A stretch of 64,000 bases of DNA from Dysidea avara. Lineage: Eukaryota; Porifera; Demospongiae; Dictyoceratida; Dysideidae. This document shows positions 38,270 to 53,200 of the stretch, in pieces. The DNA lies in NCBI RefSeq assembly GCF_963678975.1, contig NC_089275.1:15884220-15948219 (forward strand), given 5' to 3'. Under the pieces are notes generated by a model, which searched no databases, was not told where the DNA came from, and saw only the letters and a program-made list of their open reading frames with translations. The position numbers were made by a program, and so were the translations under genes. Numbering within the stretch: position 1 is the first letter of the stretch; each line of letters starts with the position of its first letter.

Positions 38270-39390
38270 AAATACATACACTAAACACCCTATAACTCCT
38301 GTTTAGTCTAACTGCATGAGTGGTCAGAAAAATAACAGCTTATTACCTAGCAACATATAGCCACTAAAGAGCACTAAAAGCTTAATAGTAATAACCTGCA
38401 GAAGACTATATACATATCTAAAGCATGTGGCTACATGTATATGACACCATTAGAGCTTGTGATATGTTCTAAGCATATTTTACTCTATACTAATGAGTGA
38501 CACATCGAAAATTAATTACACTGTAGCACAAGCTCCAGGATATCATAGTATACATTTAAACACATCCTGTTCCATGACACAGGGATTTTGTCTATATAGT
38601 GACAGTTGCTGTTGTACCTAGGGGAAGAGATAATGCAGTAGGTTGCCTTAAAATTAACACAAAATTTAATCATTATATATTATGTTTACATGCAAACTAT
38701 TAAAATAAATAAATAAATATATTTAAACAAAAATAAATGGTATGCATGTGTCATAACAAACGCAAATTGTATTATGATGAAACCAAAATAAATATGATGT
38801 ACTTTGTATTAGTGCGCATACATAACAAGAAAATTACAAATCCCATTTTAGAGAAATAGTTAAATCAAGCTTCAGTTTCATCCACAACCTACAAAACAGC
38901 AAATAATATAAGACAACATAAACGCAAGACAATCTAAATATAAAGTGTTAGAAAATGCCTAGTTACACGACAGATTATAACGTTTCTTATTTATTATGTT
39001 GCAGCACTCAATCTGCTCTGCCCATAATTGTGCTCAATATTTATGCTGTAGCCTCAAAATGTTTTACTTGAAAAATAATTACTTTTGGCCTAATACTGTT
39101 TTTAATGAAATATTTTTATCACTCTGGTTGTTTTGTGTATAAAATACTCTGATAAAACAGTCATGTCAAATAACTGTAGGACTACTCAATTAGGTGTCCT
39201 ACAGACATGCACTTGTGCGTAAAGCCTTAATAAAAAAATTTTAAAATTCTAGTAATGATTTATAGCATGACATAAATATGCTAGCATCAAATAGTTGATG
39301 AGATTATGCTAAAAATTATGTTGACATAATCAGAGGGTGTCCATAAGCTAGACTGCATGCATGCTGTAAATGTTAATGGATGGTTTTATG
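38270..39390. repeat. Duplicated flank, copy A
   Basis: Aligns with 61080-62780 in order and orientation (AGAAAAATAACAGCTTAT, CATGACACAGG, GCTTCAGTTTCATCCACAAC, CTACAAAACAG). It marks the outer end of the tandem segmental duplication. No exon recognised. Confidence 0.65.
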
Positions 39391-39449
39391 TGTAAGTGTA
39401 ATGGATGGCTACAGTGTGTATATAGTATAAAAATAAATATAGTCACATC

Positions 39450-39467
39450 TGACTGCTCTATTAGAGT
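39450..39467 (+). repeat. CTCTATTAGAG motif site
   Basis: TGACTGCTCTATTAGAGT. Two further variants follow at 39685-39700 (GACTGTTCTATTAGAG) and 39739-39755 (GACTGCTCTATTAGGG), so three sites fall within 310 bp. Confidence 0.6.
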
Positions 39468-40189
39468 CAAAGGTAGTATGATTACTTGTGTCACAGATAT
39501 TGTTATGAAAAAGGTGCTCAAAATCATGGTAATATTAATAGCTAGCTTGCTATTAGGCCCGAGGCAAATATGCTCAAAAATGCTTTAAGAAATTTCCCAA
39601 AATTTCACCTATTATGCTCTTCAGCGTTGATAAGTGTTCCCATTTATGCTTGCATTATGGGTTAACAACATTTCTATATAAAGAGACTGTTCTATTAGAG
39701 AAAATATCAATCCAAGGAACTTAAGTACAACTATCCACTGACTGCTCTATTAGGGAATATCGACTTAATTTCATGGAATTAACCCCATAGTTTGAAATAT
39801 CCACTAGTATTATGCTGGCATAGCACTACAGCTTAGTATGGTTTTTATTATTCTGGCGTACCAGTATTTTGATGCAGGCATACTTGCTATGGATTAAAGT
39901 GAGATAAACTCTATGGTTTGCTGCATTGACATTGAAAATTTTGAATTTGCAGCTTATGACTTTCCTGAGCTATACTGGATTGAAATGATTAAAATTGCAT
40001 ATCCCACAATCTATTAATGAGCATATATCGATGGCTTTCCCAAACTAGGTCACACATGAATGAATATAAGTTCTAAAAATATGTGACTGTTCTGTTTTAG
40101 TAACTATGTCTTACTGTATATGGTACTATTCCTCATACTTTGTATAGCACAGAACTCTCTATAGAGCTGGATATTTAATACATAAGGTA

Positions 40190-40938
40190 AGTGTCCCTAA
40201 TATGAGCCAGTACATATTATGGTACACTTTGCTAACTTGGGCTATTATAGTAGGTGCTTAGCTACTTCACTGTTTGTATCATGCTATAAAGGTACTTTGA
40301 TATGCTAGTTATCACACCGCATAAATTGTGAGTGAGCTGAATGTTGTTGAAGATATTGACTTACTTAATATCAAGCTAAATTCAGTTGTCTACAGATGAC
40401 TTATCAGAAAGCTGGTAAGTGCTTTGAAGGTGATTAAATGCAATTTGTGCAGCATTTTAATTATCTTTATAACAAGCTGCTTGAAACATATTCTGTTATC
40501 CGAAAGGTAGAAAAGGTGATTGCTCAGCTATTGAGTGTGTCAGAAATTTCTGAAATGAAGGAAAAACACATACTTGCTTTTGTCTTTGCATTTGAATTAT
40601 ACTGCACTGACTGTTTTTGTACACCTTCACATAAATTGGAAGCTATATTGCCACTGAAAGTAACTTGTCTCAACTGTACCAACATTTACATGAAAGGAAG
40701 CCATACAAGGACAATCTACTTTCATGAGAGTTGTGTTGGACAAATTTCAATATTCTGTAGGCAACATGTTGGTGAGCACCTGGTCCAAATTTTATTAGTT
40801 TATGTGCTTTCTGCTCCAAGTTAGAGGATATTGAAGTATTTTGCAAATCAAGTCTTCCATTATATATGTATTCCAATATGTCTTCCATATGTCTTCAGTA
40901 GTTAAATATGTCTTCCAAGTTTCTGTCTTGCAATTAAA
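40190..40938. other. Insertion specific to copy B at its 3' end
   Basis: Separates the end of gene B from sequence matching gene A's 3' UTR. It contains a 128-codon plus-strand frame (40438-40824, Cys/His-rich, no recognised domain) and short TATGTCTTCCA repeats (40850-40920). No inverted ends were found, so its origin is unknown. Confidence 0.4.
40791..40796 (-). promoter_or_regulatory. Candidate poly(A) signal of gene B
   Basis: AATAAA on the minus strand about 145 nt past the TAA stop, inside the segment found only in copy B. Confidence 0.35.
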
Positions 40939-41295
40939 TTAAGCTGTATAGCTAATTTTTCTTACCTTAGTGGGAGCAAGTCTTTGCCTAGCTTCATCAA
41001 CTTCACTTCTGCTAGCTTTTGGAGGATCAGCTACTTGAAGCTTAATCTGCCTAGGACTTAAACTGTGGTTAAATGACCTCACAAATGCTGAGTGATCATC
41101 ATGATTAGGTGTAGTCAGCTCAATCACTGGTACCATGTTATGTGCTGAACTGTCATCACTGATCTCAATGGCTGTATCATCAACTGGTTTTCGAAGAGGT
41201 GGAATGGGAAAAGGGTAGCTTTGAGTTGGATCATCATTTGGTTTTCCTTCTGCCCAGTCACGGAGAAATCCACGTGACCTTTTTCTCCAGTCATC
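40939..41295 (-). CDS. mcoln: Gene B exon 10: cytosolic C-terminus
   Basis: 118 codons plus TAA if read through. Alternatively it ends at 40966 with AAG|GTAAGA and continues in an unseen exon. Sequence matching gene A's 3' end reappears at about 40140-40185, so roughly 0.75 kb has been inserted in B exactly where A and B diverge. A poly(A) hexamer at 40791-40796 supports termination soon after the TAA. Confidence 0.75.
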   Translation of the reverse strand, partial: DDWRKRSRGFLRDWAEGKPNDDPTQSYPFPIPPLRKPVDDTAIEISDDSSAHNMVPVIELTTPNHDDHSAFVRSFNHSLSPRQIKLQVADPPKASRSEVDEARQRLAPTKVRKISYTA

Positions 41296-44200
41296 CTGTG
41301 TGTAAGTGCAAGTAATGTATATCTTGTTTTGCACTGAAATATAATTAATCATCAACCATGGTAGTTGTTTAATAATGGGGGCTGCCTATTAGTTGCTTAA
41401 CAGAACACTTAAAACAGCAAACATCCTTCACCTCAAAACAATGTTACTTTCAAGGAGTATGTATCAATGTACACAAATGAAGTTTGTTGTTTTGTTTATA
41501 TTCATGATGGATCAGGAATTAAAAAAAATGAGTACAGACCATAGAAATAAAACATAGTAAAATAAAAGAGGTCGTCTACATCTGTAGTCAATAATGCATA
41601 GTAATTATATAGTAGCAGTTAATTTAAACTATCGTGGCTACAGGTGTAGGCAACCTTCCTTGGTTTGCTACCTTTCATGTGATCTCAACTCTAAAATTTC
41701 AAAATTTTTCTTGTGCTTGTTTGCCAACTTTTATGTGCTACCCATCAAACTATTGGGAAATGCATCCAACACAAAGGAGGACACAGGTAGCTAAGTCCAT
41801 GGCCTTATGAGTTACTGCAGTAGATGAAAAGGCACAGCTTGGGACCAAGCAACTCTGAATAGTGAATAAATCAAACGCATAGAGTTAATAGTACATCAGT
41901 TAGTTAATGGGAATTTGAGCTATAATGTGAAAACCAACCATACATACATGCACTTTGTGATCTCTTTATAGAGCAGTCAAATGCATGCAACGTTCAGTAG
42001 CTACTATTAATTTTAAATAGTACAAATTTCTCTTAAAATCTAGTTATTCTGTTTACTATAGACAAACAGCCAAGCTGTAAAAAAAAGATGCAGCTTTCCA
42101 AAAATATAGGCTAGCATGAAAACAATGTGGTATCAAAGGTGGCAGCCAAGAAATAGCAACAATACTGTCAAATTAAGTAATATTATTGCAGCCATTTCTT
42201 TTTGATATCACATCTTTTTCATACTAGCCTATATTTGAATGGCTACACCCTTTTTCGCATCTAGAGTTAACAGTAAGTCAGTTAGACAGTAAAAAAACTA
42301 AATAACAAAAAAAGTAACTTGTTGACAGTGTTTGGATCCTCTAATGCCACAAATGAAGTTGATTATATATAATCAATACTGCAAAGTTATTGTTAAGACA
42401 GGTTAATTGACAACTGATATTGCTTGGCAGAAAATCACAAACTTTCATACTCCCACTTATAGAATATTTGGTTGAAATGGCTTGATACATGTAATCTAAT
42501 AGCAGCACCTAATGAGTTACGACTTTTAAATATAGTATCAGCTCAAAGTTCCAGCTAGTAGTATCAGGTTAGTACAGAGTCTTCTGTAATGTTACTCAGG
42601 TAAATTAGTGTTCTTAAATCAGTTGTTTATCAATAAACCAAAGACTGAGTTGCGCAGCCAATTAGCAAGATAGTAAAACATATATGTCTCACATGAACAA
42701 GCGCAATCACTGCTATGAGTTTACCCAATGATTGGGTGACAGAAGCTAGCCACAATGACAATTTACATAGCATTGTATTAACAACAATACTATCCTGTAT
42801 ATACAGCGTAAGTACACAATTACTCACTGATAGTGACTCATATGCATGACTGAATATTCCAATAAACAAACTTAGCACAATATAAATGAAAATAAAGATA
42901 AAAAGAGCAAGATAAAGTTTGGAAAACACTTCAGTTGTTGATGATAGGAAAGTTGAATCAAATTCTTCAAATGTCACATACAGATCATCTCCATTAAGAA
43001 TGGTAAAGAGAGACTCTATTGACAACCAAAATGTTGTAAACTGTGAAAAAAATATAGTAAATAAATTAAATGTAATGTATCAGTGAAATTGTGTCTAGTA
43101 GCACACATTTAATTACATACTGTATAAGGGTACATATGGTACAAACCTTTGGATGATAAGAACTAAGCACCAACCATCCACACAGTGAGAATGCTATGAA
43201 AATGATGGCCACACAACATAAAAACCACAGGACACTGGGAAGAGCCAGAGAAACTGTGATGAATAACACCTGAAATAGACAAGAACATGTATAACGAAAT
43301 GCAGCTAGCTGATTCTGATGTAGTTGCGTCTACATACATTTAAGGGTTCAAATGATATAAGCAGTCCAAATAAACCACACCATAGTAGCAATAGTCCAAC
43401 TCCAAGCAAAAGCCTTACTGTTTCTAAAAGATCAATGACAATCTCCTCCTATGATAGCAAGTAAAATATAGCAGTAATGGTAATAATTATCAGATATACA
43501 TGTAATGAAAATTAGAAATTTTACATTTTGAGTAGAAAAACTGCAGGGTGGTCATTTATATTGGCAGCCATAATAATGGACATTTAATTTCTACTTCAAT
43601 CATATACAGAGTATATACATAGCATTGACCATAGTAAAGGGATTAAATGCCTACTAGTATTGTTGCAGGTGTATATTATGACCTCCCTTATTTCATAGGT
43701 TTTAGTTCTATGAACGTTACTCAAATTTTTCCTTTCACTTGTTTGTTAATTTTTTGCAACATTATTTGTGACTGGTGAACCAATGCAGGTTACAAGTGGA
43801 ATAATATGCATCTAAACAGTATAATGTCAATATTGTACATAATATCTGTGAGAACTGATTATAGCTATATACCTGGTATTCAGTGATGATCTTTAGAATA
43901 GTTCCAGAAAATATGAGAGTGTTTGTAAATAGCATCAGGATGTACCACTTGTTAAATAAGTGACTGATTTCTTTCCAACGTAAATGCTTTTTATGAAATG
44001 CTGAGAAATGTAACTTCAGATCCTGACAATGCAACACTAAAGTTAATGTCTTGTTGTCACATGTGGCCAAGAAAGCCAGCGCGTCACACCATGTATATAT
44101 TGACAATTTTCATGCCTGCATAGCTCCATATACATAGTCCCTTCTCCAAAGCACACCATTTTGTATTATAGCTGTTCTCCAGGTAGAGTGGCCCATATGG

Positions 44201-47200
44201 ATGGCCAAAGTTTCATTTTTTTCCCTTCTTATTAAAGGGCCTAGATTTTATTTTTGCACACTTTACAAGAACTGTTATGAAACGCAAATGTGTACCTCGA
44301 TTACATGGCACCTTGAAATTTGGTACAGATTAAAGAGTGTATAAAGGTGAATTCATGTGTTAAGTTTGCAAGGAATCTGACAAGTACCCAAGGTGTATAT
44401 TTATTTGCATAAAAAGATTGAACCTTTGTTATACTTACAGGGTAAACTGCTTATGGAAATAACTTGAAATTTGGTGTGTACATATGTTAGCCATCATAGC
44501 AGTACTTTTGATGGTTGGCAAAACAAAAGTAACAGCTACAGAATTACAAAGCAAAAACAACTTTAAATTGCAGGGTCAAGATGCTCTAATAGAACAGTCA
44601 CCGTAATGAATGGAAAATAATGCAAAAAAAACTTATCAGAATTTGAACCAGCTGAACATCCAAATCTTTAACTACTGAGCCACTGCTATCACGGCTGTAG
44701 TTTATAGATAAAAATTCTAGCTAAAATCTACTCAATAAAAAGGTCTATACAGTAATTTCATAGATCTACCAATGGAAATTTAGATTGCTCTGATTACATT
44801 AGAATTGTACAAAATGTGTGTTCTATTAGAGTATTACAATAATAATTATTACCAAAATGTCAAAAGAATGATACAACTATAATTTCTATCTTCAATAATC
44901 ATCATTGTGTCCGTAGATGGATAAAAACAAACCCCAAAACCAGCCAGGCCATATTATGTAAAAAGAAATGAAATCCACACATAAACAGCCAAGCTGTTGC
45001 CTTCAATAGCCTGGATGAAGAAAGTTGTGAAATCAAAGGTGGCTGCCAAAAAATGGCTGCAATGATGTTAATGCTAATAAATTAAATTTTAATAATGGCT
45101 GTGTGCATAATATCATTGCAGCCATTTCTTGGCTACAATGATACCTTTGATTTCACAACTTTTTCCCATGGTATGCATGTGCACGCATTCTCAATTACTG
45201 TAACACTTGCGTACATTACTGTGTACATGTACATGTATGCATGCAAGTGTGCGTGAATGGACAACCTTGCACAATTTTATTGTTAAACAAACAGAATAGA
45301 AGTATGTTCCTGATGATAATATCAGTAGAATAAACACAAAGATATCGACAATAGTTGTTGTGGTCATGAAGTTATCACGGTGATATCTTATCAACTTTCT
45401 GTTTATTTGTACTTCAACAAAAATGCCACTGTACCGATCACTTTGTAGTAGTATATCAAAATGAACAAAAGATTTGACTTTGTTGTATTCTTCAATGTCC
45501 TTTTCATTAAACGAAGCAAACAGAGTGAAATTGAATGAAATGATGCTAACCCTACCAAAGTAACCAAAATACATGTATGTACTTATGTACTGTTTCAACA
45601 CATGATGCTATGTAAATTTGTGACTGGGCCTGTGAAAATAGGGAATGCATGTGGGCACAAACTACACCCTATCACAAAATAAGTCATATCTCAGTAATAC
45701 AATGAAATGTTTACATTCTGTCACTTGTGATATATAGCCAACTGAATGTTTAATGCGTTCTGAAAAGTATATGGCCATATCATAACCACAGAAAAAGTTA
45801 TGAATCATGAAAGTTTGAAAAAGTAGGAAAGTTTTGTGTGCCCACATGCTCTATTTTCGCAGGCCTGGTCACACTTTATATAGCTAGAAAAATGACTATA
45901 CATGAAAAATACAAACTACATGTGCCTGCGTGTGTACATGTTTGATAGTTTAGCCATTGTGTGTGATAAGTTTCTTCACATGGATTCCTTTATTTTACTT
46001 ATGTAGTAGGTTTGTGCCAATTTTGCTGGCATAATTTCAATGGTAATAGGCTAGCAAAAGCATCAACGAAAAGAACATAAAGTAAAGTGATATTTTAGCC
46101 GTTACGATTAACTGAGGTAGAGTAACTTCATAAGTGCCAGTGTACTTATGAATATTAAAGCATTGTCAAGAATGTTGTGGGACAATCACAGTTTGTCACT
46201 GAAGAAAGTGTGCAAGGAACAAATATGTACAGCATAAGATAAAAAGCAGTGCTATAAATAATTTTTGTCTGAAAACTACATTATTTTTGTGAACCATAAT
46301 TACCATACAGTACAAACAATGCTTTAGATTATTATTAAACAAATTATACACATAAATACTAGATCTATTTAATCAAAGGGTAACCGAATCATCAAAAGTA
46401 CTGGGCATTTGTCTTAGCCAATTATGCTTTGAAAATAGTCTACTATGTTTCTGAGCAATGTTCAAAAATTCCTATATGTACATACTTGAGCCTTCTCAAG
46501 CCTTGCATGTACTAAATGATATGAAAACTGAACTTTTTATGCTGGAATAATAATGGGAATAATAGGCAGTGAAAAGAATCAGAAACTTACATTGGATGAA
46601 TTCTAGGAATAACTGGTGCAAAATTATAAGTTTTGCTTGCAGTGTAATACAAAAAAATTCTTTGGATACACCTGTCCACTGAAACTGTGTAGGCATAAAA
46701 ACAGTCAAAAAGATCAAGATACTCTATTGTAGCAATCACAAATTTTAACAAAGCAGTCAACTTCGTGTCTATAATTCTAATGTAGCAGTCACATATTGAA
46801 AATATGCTTATGCTTGCCACAAATGTCAGGAATAATTGTGAGAATAATAAGTGACTAAAAGAAAAAATTGCCAGAAAGAATAATTGTAAGATTTTGCAGC
46901 ATAATAATAACAGACTTAAAAGTCTACGCATGTTTTATTTAGTCACATGTCTATGTGCACTATTTGTACATAGCCATAATCCCTATTGCACTACATTTGT
47001 AATATGTATATAATCCTCTAACCTGCCAATATTTTCTTCATCAATACAACACCTAACTTGATCTTTTATAGAACAACAGCATTCAGTTGTCTGACCACCG
47101 TCTATTGTATGGTTATCACAGCACTCTGCTGTTTCATTTGACACGCATTCAGTTGTTGGGGCATATATTGTTGGATGAAGGTTTTCTATGAATGTAAAAC

Positions 47201-50200
47201 ATGAACATTTATAGCAATAAATGATGTAAAAAAAGAGATATGACAATTTATGGTGTATGGTATTGAATCAGTCTTTATTAATTTTGTGACTGGATGTTGA
47301 AAAAAACGATCTAAATTACACATTAGAAGTATCGAGATAGATGGTTTTAAAGAATTCAAACAATCATCACATAACTTGCCAAGGATAGTGAGCACATGTA
47401 TGAAATTTACAAAAGAGATGCATACCTTTTAGACTACTTCCAGTACTTGTAGCTGCTTGAAGAGTTTCCCACCAAACAAGATAAAAATTGTGAGCAGTTG
47501 GATGAGTGAAGTAGTATCATGAGTGCTCACAAAGGGGTGGAGAGTGGTGGAGATGGATGTTAAAATGAAGGCAGACCATGATTGAAACCCAGACACAAGA
47601 TTACAGGGCTGTGCTAGCTTAATTCTTAGTGGCTGATATATGTAGCAAAGAAAATGTTTGGCCAACTATATCAGGCTATCCACCATGCAGTACACCACTG
47701 ATACTTGCCAAGCCTTCACAAGGCCAAAAAACCGTCATTCAAGCTTGCCACACCACCCAGAATAGATGTCTCTCTCAAAACCAGCCTTGAGAAGTTTGAT
47801 CTCCTTCGTGAATAACTTAGTAATCACAAGTGGCATTGCTAAAGACTCTCGAATGCCTAATCCACTGAATAATTCTACTGATTTCAATCACTAACAGGTA
47901 CTGTTTCACTATAAATTGCTGTCTCTGATCATTGTGTTTACTAGGGTGTAGCATATACTAGTTATAACACAATTACTCGGGATATAACTGAAATCCCAGG
48001 AGTCGTGCATGTACTTCATTCATATCCCTTGTAGGTGTGCCCCCATTATTTAAGACCACACCCTTGGATCTCCATGTTTTAGATTTTGCCTTAGTTTTAA
48101 AATTCAGAAGATCCTTGTGTTAGGCTTCTAACCTATGAGTGCACCTACAGTAAATGGTATATATCATTTCATGACTGTTCACTGATTATATATAGTGCTC
48201 AGATGTATATGCTGTATCAGCAAATCTCTTTTAGCCATGATATAACTGCATATCAGCATTTCTGTGCAAACGAAAAGTATAGAAATGGAATTATTTCCCC
48301 ACTATCTGGTATTATTTGAATTTATATACTGTACTGTACTTTTAGCAAGAGTGACATAATAATTCAGTGGTAGCATTACCATGTTTGCAGTCTGGAGTAT
48401 TATTGACAAATTGAACAATCATTCTCAAGTTACTAGGAGTATCTGATATATCACCACTCTCAAAACTGACATACTTGTAAGGTATCACATACTGATCTGA
48501 GATGCTGTAATACTGTAGTGATGGAGACAGCAAATAAAATACATTTTGTAGCTAACAGGATTTTGGAAAATCAGTCTTGATGTCACACAGTATGGTAGTA
48601 CTGTAATATTAGGGATCATGTAGGTTTGGGCTTTTTTGGTGAAAAATCACCCCAAATTCAGCTTCACAATATCTTCGGCAGTATTGGTGAGGTGTAATCA
48701 AGCCCAAAAGTGTCTTCTGAGTGGCCAAAAATGCTTCTAATAAGTTGCCATGGAATTATAAAAGATTTGTTCAGCAGATTTTCTACTGACTAACTGCCTG
48801 TCTGATGCCCTTCAGACAACCATAAACATTTTAATAACAGTAAAGACTACAGGTGTGATATTTTCACTGCTAGATGTCACTTCAACCCGAGAGATGCCTT
48901 TTGGTCTACTGTAGTACATACAGTGCATGCACCATGGACTTTCCATTGTCCTAGCCCTCCTTTGGATCCCAGTTCTTTTCACTAACAATTCAAAGGTGTG
49001 ACTTGTGGTAGCAAGATATGGCTTCCCAATGGCTGGCTTATCACTAAGTCTTGTATTTTTTGCTGTAGCAACTAGATTGATTGCTTTTAGGGGCATGCAA
49101 GGTTAATTTTTAAGGCATGTCTGGTGCCATTCTTCTTTTGATGTGATATGCTTGGGTTCATTAGTTATAATTATGTTATTAAAAAGTAAAGAAACAAGTA
49201 GAAAGAAAAACTAGAAATTTTAAATTGGATCAGGAATCAAAGAAAAAATATGTGATGAAACTACGGAATGAAATAAGAAAGGTTCAACTTGCAGATATAG
49301 TGGGCATTTAATCCCTGACTTTCTTCTAATTTTTCCTTCTACTTGTTTATAATTCTAATGCATAATTGCATATTAATGACCAACATAAGACATTCCAAGC
49401 TACCAATGTACAGTGATTACAATCATTATAGTCACTACACTGTATTCAAACAAATCCTGCATGGGAAATAATAACAGGTGGATAAGTGCTTTAATGATCA
49501 CATGACCATTTCATGCATGGCATTATCACTGATTTTCCAATATCTGTTCACAATGGTGTATACATACATAAATTAAAAGTTCCAAATGTCACATTGTGTG
49601 TGCATACATACATATGTATTAATACAACATCAATATCGTGCCCTGTACAAAAACTCCAATAGCAGCTTGTCATACAATTTTGATATACTACAGCAAACTA
49701 GCTAATAGAATTAGTATATCACTTGTACATTTGATTATGCATCTGATAGGCCAACAAAATTGTTGCCTAACAATCATTACTAGGCAACCACTACTAATTC
49801 TAAAAATAATTTTGACACCATTTAGCAACCGCCACAAACATGTAACTAGGTCAGGTTTTAATTTTGTTGCCTAGCAACAGTTGCTATGGATTGTTGGAAC
49901 AATTTTCAAAAAGATTGCAGGCTGCAACACATGTGCATACTCCTTAAACATGCTAATCACAAGGAACTACTCACCAGCACTAATAATGGTATAAAAACAT
50001 TAGAAATCGCTGTTACTGCTTACAGGTGGGAGACAAGATGTTGTATTAACATATTATACTACAGATAGCTATCATGGTATTCGAAATAATATACCAAAAG
50101 ATATACATATTTAGGAAAGGGTGCTATATTATGGAGATGGCAAGGGAAGGGGCACAAACAGGCTAAGTTGTAAGGGGAGAGCAAATTCTCTTGTTAGTTG

Positions 50201-53200
50201 CTGTATTTTTTAAGTAGCAATGATCACTCCTTAGTAGGTTGATTGTGTCATTATGGCCTTTGCGGATGGTGTGAAGTCTTTAAAGTGGTTATGAAAGTCC
50301 TAATACCAGCAACACAATAAATATTTTTAGAGGCACTTACTACGTACGAAGGTGCTGGGTGACAGTTGTTTTAACTTTGGTTTCAGGTGAGTTTGCAATA
50401 AATGTTAGTATCATGTGTTTTCATGCATTATATAAATTGATTTTGGTCTGATAATGGCTCTTCCACAGAGGGGGGGGGGGGGGGGTCTCAGAGCAAAATT
50501 AATAAAACTAAGGTGACAACTTTAAGAGACATACGTTGTTTAGCATATGATTGTGATAATTTCATAAGTGTACAAGTCTCTTGTCACTGAGTAAAAGACA
50601 TAACAACATAGAAAACATTGCTTTTTGAATTAAAAGGCAATGTAATTGGAGTCAGTAAGTACCTAGGTTTACTTGATAACTAATTGCATGTACTTTTCTT
50701 GTATTTTAATTAATTCCTTACTTATGCATGTATTATAGTCAGTTTGGGTTCACCTGAGTGAGCCCCACCAAAAACAGTCCGGTCAACATGTGTTCATTCC
50801 AAATGTTTTGTGCTGGAAGAAACATATTGTCATGTAAATATGTTTGTGTGCCTGAATTATCCATACTAAATGTATGGGATATTTTTACATAAAGCCTCAT
50901 AATTATCTCACTTGTTCTTGTGTTTAAGGGCTTCACAGTGCTACTAAATGCTTAGGCAGCTAACAAGAGTGATTAACAAGAAGCCCTAACATACTATATA
51001 GTACAATTCACTTACAGACATGACAATGTGAGTGATTTGCTCGTAGACGTCCTTCAAAGTATAAATATTGGTAACAGGTCCTGGAGTAAAGTATTTTTTG
51101 AATGCAACTGAGCTTTGTGACAGGTAGCTTGTGAGATTGGATGTCTGTGAGACATAGATGCATCCCTGCAGATAAAGATGACCATACTGTCATCATGCTG
51201 AATAGTATACAATAGTGCAGAGGAATTAAGCATATAAACAAGCACAAATTATTTCATGCTAGCAGATTTCATTATTGCAAAACATTCACTGCTGGCCATA
51301 CACATTCTATGTATTATGCAGGTACCTGTACAATAATTTTACAAGGGCCAGAAAAGCTCAGCCTGAAGTTATTGTCATACTCTTCTGTACAATCCCATGA
51401 GTCATGAATCAACACAGGATTGGCATGTAAACTACAATCATGAGTATATGTGACTACAGTACATTGTAGATGCTATTACATCAGGACAGGGCAATGCTTG
51501 ACTATTTAAACTGCAGAGCAAACAAACAACTATTGAAATATATAGCTTCATGCACATGCTATGCTGAGTGAGCAATATATATTACATAGTCAGCAACAGA
51601 AGTCTTATCAGTTCATTTCCTTGTATATATTAAATAGTCCTCATACAAGGAAATTGATATTGCATTCATAGCTGTCATTTATTCATTTACTAGGGGGCTT
51701 TACAGCACAAGTGTTGAAGGTCAGTAGGACACCTAGTCCTACTGCCTTGATCTTAATTTATGCTTGAACTTTCTGTCAGGTGGTCAGGATGTTTTCTCCC
51801 TGTTCATTTTATGTATTTGTATCCATGGGAATGACTTGTTATCTCATAGTACCAAATGTATAGGTAAATGGACACTATACAATAAACAGAGTTGGAGTTG
51901 TTATTTTAAAAATGAGTGAAAACTCACATATGTATGTGACTGGATTAGATTCAGATTTAAAAACGCCTAAGATGATACACATCCAGATTTGTGACTTTAA
52001 AGGACCATAACTCAATGTAGGAGTATGCTATTGCTTTCAAATTGTGACCTGTGCTTGGATAATCCATAGAAAGACTTGTGTGAAAATTGTAGCTTAATAG
52101 CATACTGCGTGCATGGCAAAGTTACAAGCGGTTAAAGTCAGAGAATTGGATGTGTGTGGAAGCCTGGTTTTGTCAAATCCAGTCACATATGCATAGTAAC
52201 CATCTCTTTATTAAATTATGGTAGGCCATAAACATAGATAAAATACATTATTGTAACAAATTGTTTTGTTCTTATCAAGATTGCAATTCACACCAACTAC
52301 CTGTGTTGCTGTTGTCTACTGAAGATATTATGGAGTATGCTTTATTATGCAGTACTGACATTTGCAGCAGTGATCGAATTGTGTAATGCTTGCGTGGGGC
52401 GTGAGCATGAGTGTAGGCTTTGATCATAGACTAAGTTTAGCCACTATATGTATGATGCTACGCTTTCACGCCACTACGTAATGAGATTCGAACAGAGATG
52501 GAAATGTCATTGTGGCTATAATATAAATAAAATTTTAAAACACACACTATTTGGCTATTTAACTTGATGAAATTTTTTTCCTTAAACTAAGTAAAATATA
52601 ACAGCCTTGCATCGATGATGGGAGAAACACATGTATATATAATTATATTATGTAGACTCCATTAAAAACAAAATCAAGGGATGATGGAATCGGACAAGAC
52701 ATTATTAAACCAAGGCATTGTTGAAAATTCCCTCAAACCAGCAGATTCAGTAGGGTCTTTAACACAAGGGTTTGACTCCCTATATTCACAGTACCCCTCG
52801 TATAGAAGGATAACAATTATGATGATACTGCTGCCCTTTCAAATGTGTTTTCAATAATGTAACAATTGTATACAGTGCTTTCAACCTTAAGTACTTTCGG
52901 ATATGTACTTTACCTCCACCCTCCAGTGGTATTACTGAAATGTGTATCTGTACTTTGTAGCTACATCATTACTTTTATTTTCACTGCATGACCCGTAAGT
53001 ATGGCTTCCTTACCAGAGACTGTAAGATCCACAAGATCACCAGACTGGAACAATTTTAAACATGGATAACTTATAGATGTTGTTGAACTGATTATTACTG
53101 TAGTTTACTAGCTACCTAGTTCTTGTAGATAGCCACATTTTATCTAATTTCAAGAATAATGATCAGGTCACTATAAGTTATCAACTCTATGTTTCCCAAT

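Noticed and set aside
40438..40824. 128-codon plus-strand Cys/His-rich frame
   Set aside because: No metal-binding spacing, no promoter or splice partner, and it sits in the insertion specific to copy B. Listed only as an unexplained frame.
40670..40888. Minus-strand frame with BTB-like LEYIYNGRLDL
   Set aside because: The resemblance covers about 11 residues; an upstream stop and short TCTTCCA repeats explain the text. Not enough to call a BTB domain.
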